A DNA stretch of 64,000 nt from Gongronella butleri (taxonomy: Eukaryota; Mucoromycota; Mucoromycetes; Mucorales; Cunninghamellaceae), in the NCBI GenBank assembly GCA_025201375.1, contig JAIWZP010000001.1:1536501-1600500 (forward strand), given 5' to 3'. Below the pieces are notes generated by a model that saw only the letters and a list, made by a program, of their open reading frames with translations, made no database searches and was not told the DNA's origin. This document shows positions 58,004 to 64,000 of this stretch, one piece after another. Position 1 is the stretch's first letter. The number at the start of each line of letters is the position of its first letter. Made by a program: the position numbers and the translations under genes.

Positions 58004-60510
58004 AGAGGAAAAACGTGAATGGATAAATCAAGGGGGAAAAGTGGCGTCTAAGAAGTGGATGATGAGATGCAAAGAGTGGCTATTGGAAAAAAAAAATTAA
58101 GTTCGCATTGACGTTGATTGAAGTTCAGGGGGAGCCGGGAGCGGGTGGACGGACGCAATTGAACGTCTGGTAGCTTACATAAAGGCACAAGGTAAGAACG
58201 GGCAAGGGAAAAATTAAAAAAAAAAATGCAAGAAAGAAGTGAAAAGAGATCGAGCGAGAAAAAAAAAATAATAAATCAAGCTATGTACACGCTGAGTCGA
58301 AGGAGATTGTGATTATTTTTTGTCACGTTGCAAAATGGCGAGAGAGAAGGAAGGAAGAAAAAGAAAAATGGAAAAAAAAAGAGAGTGAAACCAAAAATAT
58401 AAAGCAAAAAAGTGGGGGGAGCGAGCACCGGATTTTTTTCACGCTGCCTTTTTGCCTGCGCAAGAACGTAACTCCGTACGATGGATGCCCCGAACCTTAA
58501 TAATGCTCATTCAGCACACACACATCTCGCTCCCTCCCCCCACGCTCTCTCCCCCCTTCTTGCTTGGGAAATCGTCTTGCTCTTGGTTGGCTTTTTGGGC
58601 TCGCCTGCCCCGTTCATGCCGTCCCTGACGCTCCCATTGCCTAGGTTTCATCTTGTCAGCACGCATGCCTGGGCCACCTGCTTCCCATCCGTTCGTCCGC
58701 CCCTCGTAAAATGAAAAAAAGGAGCATGTGCTCAGCCTTGACAGCCCAATTGCATCCCGCGGCATGAACATCAAAGCAATGCATGACCATTGTTTTGGCA
58801 GAAAAGAAGCTATGGCAACCTCTTTGTCCCCCCGAGCTATCTGTAGACACTGTTTTTGGGGGGTGCGAGGGAAAGGGGGAACAAGATCGAACGGAGCCTC
58901 AATGGAGCAGGCTCACGGCCGCAAATATCACATCAGATCAAAGACATAGCCATGAAAAAGGGTGAGAAAAAAATATCACAACAAATTTCTTGACTTGATT
59001 TGTATGTTTGCTTTGCGCCGTGGTTTCACTGATCTGTCAGAAAAAAAAAATAGAGAGGGAAAAAAAAAGCCAGTCTGACAGGTCGGTCTCCCGAAATGCA
59101 GATCCAGGGTCAAACAGAAACACACATCCTACACGCAAACAAGAAACACGCAAAAAAAGCGGGAAGAGGCGTAGCTCTTTTTTTCTCTTTTCATTACCGG
59201 TCAATTGGCTTCCCGTTGAGGGTAGAGCGGATCCCACGGGCGAGCTCGGTGATGAAAGCAGCAATTGGCAAATGCCTCTTGTCCCGAATGGGTTGGACAG
59301 CAGCTTGAAATTTTTTTTTAGTCGCAAACTCGGCCTGTGAGTGGCTCCGATTTACAAATTTAAACCCACACCTTTGGTACCATGGTTGGACATTGTCAGA
59401 AAAGGGAGATGGGCTATATTTTTTGTTTTTTTTTTTGGGTCGGCACCACCCTGGATCCTGGAGAAAAAAGGAAAGGATGGAGGGGGGGAAAAAGCAAAAA
59501 GAAAAGGTGTAGATGAGGGATTGCAAGCCCACACGCACACGCACGCGTCTCAAATGACAGCTCCATGCTTACAATTTCGTGATCGGCCACCATTCGCGTG
59601 TCGCACAGACATGCAAGACACGGCCACATGATGCGAACCACACGTGATGCAAAAGGCGAGCATTGTTTTTTTTTGTGCATGCACACCCATTTCCTCCGCC
59701 CCCCTTGCTCTCTCCACCATCATCCTTTTTTGGGCACATCCAAATAGACCGCCCTTTTTTTTTTCTTCTTTGCCTGTCAAACTTTCATTGTGGAGCGCGC
59801 GTTTTCGCGCGCACGCGCATCATGTGCCTGCTCGCCATGAAATCCAAGGAGCTCATGATCTTGGGATCGCATGGCGATGAATTGATCCCAAATCAAGGTG
59901 ACGATGGGCGTGCAATGGCTGTGCATGTCGACGGGTAATGGCGGGAAATCGAGAGAAATACAAAAAAAAAGCCAAGACCAGCCTGGGAATTCCCTTGTTT
60001 CCCCCCACCCCAACCATATCTATTGATACATAAACGACAAGAGCTCCCCCACTGATCACGCCAAAGGAGAACCAAGGCATTGGGAGTGATCTTTCATGGG
60101 AAAGCCAATCGATCTCTTACTGCTTGAGCAAATTTTCGCTCAATTCTCATTGGAGATCGGGGGGCTCGCCGTGCACTCACCTCCCCCCCCCACCGCCACT
60201 CCCAATGGCATGAAAAAAAAAGTTGCTCCTCTTAGGCACGCTACAAAAAAAAAAAAAGACATACCAAAAAGAAAGAAAATTACCACACGTTCGACGCACA
60301 CTGTTTTTTTGTTTTTTTTGTTTTTTGTATATGGCGCATGATGACGACGGCGCGGCAGGCCCGCTCCATGCGTGTGTGACGCCAACGAGGGGGTTTTAGG
60401 GTGGCCACGAGACCAATTGGCGACTGTCTGTTTATTTCCGCTTTTTTTTTTTCGCTGTTACTCGGCTTTTTGCTTTTTCTCCCTTTTGTTTTTTACATAC
60501 AGTCCATATC
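58004..60510. other. Long region with at most one doubtful exon
   Basis: 2.5 kb between the MedA-type start and Rheb. The left 400 bp are A/G-rich (the minus-strand leader). C-rich runs near 58530-58560 and 60178-60195. Only the stretch at 59194-59451 has some coding character (separate entry). The last ~90 bp are T/C-rich leader of Rheb. Confidence 0.4.
59194..59451 (-). CDS. Possible terminal exon of an unrecognised gene
   Basis: Minus-strand frame preceded by an acceptor-like TTTTCTCCAG and ending FITELARGIRSTLNGKPIDR-stop. The second half (from AAVQPIRDKRHLPIAAF) has balanced composition, but the first half is Lys-rich from A runs and may be intronic. An upstream piece at about 59630-59570 (MVADHEI then GTAAGC) could be spliced on. 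I recognise no family and no upstream exons that make a convincing protein. Confidence 0.2.
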   Translation of the reverse strand, partial: GWCRPKKKNKKYSPSPFSDNVQPWYQRCGFKFVNRSHSQAEFATKKKFQAAVQPIRDKRHLPIAAFITELARGIRSTLNGKPIDR

Positions 60511-61514
60511 ATGTCCTCGTCCAGCCAAACAAAAGCCAGGAGAATCGCCGTCCTCGGCTCGACGGCCGTCGGTAAGACGCTGCTTTTGCGACAAGAGACT
60601 CATCTTGGCTGACAAACGTCGTTTTTTGTGCTTTTTGCAGGCAAATCGTCGCTGGTCATTCAATTTTGCGAGAACCACTTTGTCGACAGCTACTATCCTA
60701 CTATTGAGAATACGTTCACCAAGACGATTAAATATAGAGGCCATGGTAGGGCGCCATTGAGGTGCAATTGCCTGAATTGACCTCATTTCGCTTGTTTGCT
60801 AGAATACACGGTTGAAATCATGGACACGGCCGGCCAGGTATGCTTAGTGGATGAAAAGATGGAATGGATAACAAGGTGGATGGATGCTGCATGCCATTGA
60901 CGACCGCATGCATGCAACAATTGCGAGAAAATGCGAGAAAATGGGGGTGTTGTATCAAGGAGTGCATGGTTGCGGCGCGTAACCCAACCCGAGAAGCGCG
61001 TCTTAATTTTTTATTTTTTTTTATTTTTTTTTTGCAAGGATGAATACTCGATTCTATCATCTCACCACGCTTCAAGTGTGCATGGGTTTGTGCTCGTTTA
61101 CTCGATTGCATCGCGCTCCAGCTTTGACATGCTCAAGATCATCCGTGACAAGATCCTGGACTTTACGGGGCTCGAGTCAGTACCATGCGTCATTGTTGGC
61201 AACAAGTCGGATCTCAACATCCAGCGCCAAGTGACCACCGAAGAGGGCCTAGCCCTGTCGCAGCAATGGAATTGCCCCACCATCGAGACCTCTGCCAAGC
61301 ACAATGAAAATGTTGGTAAGTGAGCCACCTCTCCCTCCCTCCCCCCTTTTGCACTCGTGTGGGGTAGAGAAACACAACAATTTCCATTTCCCATTGTTTG
61401 AACTGACACAATTCCTCTTCATGAACAGCCAAAATCTTCGATTTGCTGATTGCCACCATTGAAAAGGCACACAACCCCCCACCCGAAGAGAAGAATGCGT
61501 GTGTCATCTCGTAA
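60511..61514 (+). CDS. Rheb-family GTPase
   Basis: Ras-like GTPase that activates TORC1 or controls basic amino-acid uptake in fungi, on endomembranes through a farnesyl tail. Exons 60511-60571, 60641-60745, 60803-60837, 61039-61315 and 61429-61514 give 187 residues. Motifs: P-loop GSTAVGKSS, effector FVDSYYPTIENTFTK, switch II DTAGQDEYSI (Rheb-specific DEYSI), VGNKSDL, ETSAKH, and CaaX box CVIS. The two residues that give Rheb its unusual P-loop (Arg-Ser in GYRSVGKSS) are Thr-Ala here, and YDPT of the effector is YYPT, so nucleotide cycling may differ. Intron 3 acceptor is AAG. The poly(A) hexamer AATAAA overlaps the stop codon. T-rich leader before the start. Confidence 0.94.
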
Positions 61515-62295
61515 ATAAAGGACTTGGACACCAGCGCCATTGGGTGATTTATCTTTGTTCTCCCCCCCCCATTCTCCCTTTTCGCGCGCAATGTTCGCTC
61601 GATATGCCATTCTTTGAGCTACACGAGACTGTGTTGTCACCCTGGCTTATTTTTAGGCCGTCAATTCTGCTTCTTTTGGTGCGGCCGGGCCACCGGGCAT
61701 AAAAAAGAGCGAGCTGCACCCCCCGCCATGGCAATGGATCACCTGACAAAGACTTTTTTCCATCTTCTACATGGATGGTTTCTGCACAACCTGACCGGAG
61801 TGTTTCTGATCGACGAGAATTGCCTTTTTACACGGCATTCCCCTGTTCCTTGCACCTGGGTCATTGTGTGTTGGACGGGAAAAATGCCTCATCCTCAAAA
61901 TTCAACACCAGCTCCCCTTTCTTTGCTCTACCCATCCCTTCCCAGGTATCTTTTTTTACCACGTTTTTTTTTCTGTCGCAGCCATCCATCATGCACATGG
62001 GCTGATTTGCACATTTCCTTCCCCCCCCCCACTCTATGACCCTTTGTTTCGGGCCATCATGGAAGCTCCATTCCTTTAATTAGAAGCAACGTGGCCAAAC
62101 CTATCATTTACAGCTTTTATTTTGTGCATCGTACGTTGTTTCATGGGCCCTGAACACAGACTTGGAGTTCCAGCTCAGTGAAACAACCATTCAACCCTTT
62201 ATGTGATCCGCTTTGGTGCGCAAACCAAACCTGCAGCATGCCCAACCCTGTGTTCTCCTCGTTCCACGTCCTCACCCCCAAATTCCAAATGATGT

Positions 62296-62664
62296 TACTG
62301 TATGCGTACTATTTCTGGCACCCCCACACCCGTTTCGTCCCGTGATCGGGCGAGGGGGAGTCAACCAATGTTCTTGTCAGTTTTCGATTGCCATTGCCAG
62401 ACCACGGCCACCTTCCGCCCCTCAATTGTTCCATTGCTGTCCAAAGCGCACCTGAGACCGTGCATTAAAGATGGCCGTGCAGCGAGTCAATCCAATGTTT
62501 CAATATCATATTATTCATTGTCAAAAAGGACGATCCGTGCGCATGCCGCCTTTTTTTCTGTCTGTTTAACTTCTAGGGGTCGTGCCGTCATTGCATGATG
62601 GCGGTGTTGCTTCTGTCTCGTCCCAGCGGACAAGGAAGTGGGCCGCCTCTCCGCTGCAGATGCT

Positions 62665-62695
<31 letters not shown>

Positions 62696-63935
62696 GATGG
62701 GACCACATTTTGTGATGCCGCTGCTCGCCATAACTTTGGATTTTGCCCTTCACAAATTCGAAAATCAGTGGTGGACTTGAGCTCTGACATCAAAATGAAA
62801 AAATCAGGTCTCCAAACTGATGGGGCCGAATTTGCTCACATGCATGAAACGCTGAATGGACAAGCCATAAAAAATGCAAAAAAGCGCGAGGTCCACTTGC
62901 TCGTTACAGTAACGAGAGAGCAATGTGTGATTTTAGATTTAATTTGAAACGAGAATTGCGCCGGAAAAACGCGTCATAAAAGCCGAGCTGCTGAGTGCTG
63001 ACGCGTCTACTATGTAGCAAGATTTTTTTGTATGATCCACTAAGTAGCAAGAGACAATCCAGGCATCTAGATTTGATAAGAAACAGGCGCGAGTCACTCG
63101 ACGTTTGACGCGGTTTTTCACGCGTCGAAAAACGTCCATGATTTTGAAATCGAGCCAAAATCGCCAAAAATCACTTTTTCATCGATCATCACCACCAATG
63201 TACACATATGATAGTGAGCATCATACTGTACGCAACGAGCCATTCTCTTTCTTGTGGTGTACATACTGTACAGTACTACTGTACGGTAGGTTTCGCGGCT
63301 CTATGAAATATCATAACCATTTTTCGTCGACTTGTTGGTTTTGCGGTGAAAAAAAGAGGCAAATTATTGCATTTTAAGCGGAAGTCAGTCTATCCACCAC
63401 CATCTCCAACCACCCACTCCTGTTTTGAATTGCATTACAGTATCATATTTTCGTCCGTGATACTGTACAGTGAATAATAATGACGTGTGTCATCTGTCGT
63501 GACACTCTCAGGGCGCTGCCTGGCGCGTGTTTTGGGCAATTTGCTTGGTGGTGGACGCACACACCACAGCACAACATTATTATTACAGTATCGATCATCG
63601 GCTGGTCAGCAAATACTATACCTATGATATGGTGACGTGCCCGGGTCGGATGAGCTGAAATAATGAAGACCTGAAATGCTGAGGAAATTCAGGTTCAGCG
63701 TTCAGGTCACAAAGATTCTGCCTGAAAATTCGACCGAAACGCGAAACCCGACCTGAAAAAACTCATAATTCAGCTCTGATCTTCTACTGTACTGTACAGT
63801 ATGTATTCAGGTGCAGGTCGTTTCAGGTCTTCGGCTTTCAGGTCAATTCCTGTCAGGTGCTGAAATCGTGAAATGACCTGAAATTGACGACCTGAAACGA
63901 CGACCTGCACCTGAAATGACCTGAAAATATGATAC
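62296..63935. repeat. Second island of TACTGTA / TACAGTA words
   Basis: Copies near 62297, 62908, 63224, 63264-63284 (CATACTGTACAGTACTACTGTAC), 63435, 63461, 63584 and 63784-63801 (CTACTGTACTGTACAGTATG). Several form the perfect palindrome TACTGTACAGTA or part of it. Same vocabulary as the 8.7-11.6 kb island. Confidence 0.6.
63079..63130 (+). repeat. 52-bp element shared with 11365-11416
   Basis: Plus-strand partner of the copy at 11.4 kb (about 45/52 identical). Contains the GACGCG/CGCGTC stem around GTTTTTCA. Divergence is concentrated between AGAAACAGGCGCG and GACGCGG. Confidence 0.65.
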
Positions 63936-64000
63936 TGTTGTAAACAACCGACGACCTGAAATAAATCGCACCTGAATTGACCCGAAAACCGACGACCTGC
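63640..64000. repeat. GACCTGAA / TTCAGGTC array with a long palindrome
   Basis: More than fifteen CAGGT or ACCTG words in 360 bp, first mostly TTCAGGTC, then after about 63860 mostly GACCTGAA, i.e. the orientation flips. The segments 63806-63829 and 63889-63915 are inverted copies: 24 bases pair perfectly except for a 3-base GAC insertion, with about 60 bases between. The array runs off the window end. Confidence 0.7.

Larger units (their letters stand above)
61515..64000. other. Gene-free end of the window
   Basis: 2.5 kb with no recognisable gene. 61515-62290 is ordinary C/T-rich intergenic DNA. From about 62.3 kb TACTGTA-type words return, and from 63.64 kb the sequence becomes a GACCTGAA-rich array that continues off the end. 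Confidence 0.5.

Noticed and set aside
59777..60080. Minus-strand frames beginning MPWFSFGVISGGALVVYVS or containing DMHSHC
   Set aside because: Short, in conflicting frames, and no splice combination gives a sustained protein or known motif.

Overview
The window is fungal nuclear DNA. Nearly every gene is broken by short GT-AG introns (mostly 50-150 bp) with long A/T homopolymer runs, coding starts follow pyrimidine-rich leaders, and fungal families are present: Zn2Cys6 and two-finger GATA regulators, MedA-type regulator, PalC, and the ERMES subunit Mmm1. The co-occurrence of a full-length DNA-PKcs, Rheb and a TFB1M-type mitochondrial rRNA methyltransferase, all absent from budding yeast, points to an early-diverging lineage. 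Mucoromycota is my best guess (inference, not shown by any marker here).

Layout. 1.1-3.7 kb: DDHD phospholipase (+). 4.4-5.8 kb: Zn2Cys6 factor (-). 6.3-7.3 kb: Rab5-type GTPase (-), head-to-head with a PEBP-family protein bearing a signal peptide (7.8-8.7 kb, +). 8.7-13.4 kb: gene-free island rich in TACTGTA/TACAGTA words. 13.5-19.1 kb: GATA factor, bHLH factor and Mmm1, all (+). 21.2-22.4 kb: 3-hydroxyanthranilate dioxygenase (-). 23.1-39.05 kb: a DNA-PKcs gene (-) with about 47 introns, divergent from an unrecognised 183-residue gene (+). 40.1-43.6 kb: PalC and TFB1M-like (-), the latter head-to-head with a PX protein (+). 45.2-49.3 kb: ALY/REF-like RRM protein, Thp1/PCID2 subunit of TREX-2, and histone H3 (+). 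49.3-51.5 kb: gene-free stretch holding a ~1.45 kb imperfect inverted repeat whose arms look like decayed copies of one coding sequence. 51.6-54.7 kb: Cdc37 and a two-TM protein (+). 55.9-58.0 kb: MedA-type regulator (-). 60.5-61.5 kb: Rheb (+). 61.5-64 kb: repeats again, including a TACTGTA cluster, an element shared with the 11.4 kb island, and a GACCTGAA-rich palindromic array running off the end.

How the genes relate. This is mostly ordinary eukaryotic gene order, not one pathway. Themes that recur are membrane contact and endosome biology (Mmm1, Rab5, a Ypt35-like PX protein, DDHD lipase, PalC), mRNA export (ALY/REF-like next to Thp1), and PIKK/GTPase signalling (DNA-PKcs, Rheb). Exon structures were built by hand; for every multi-exon gene given with exon coordinates the joined length is a multiple of three and the join restores family motifs.
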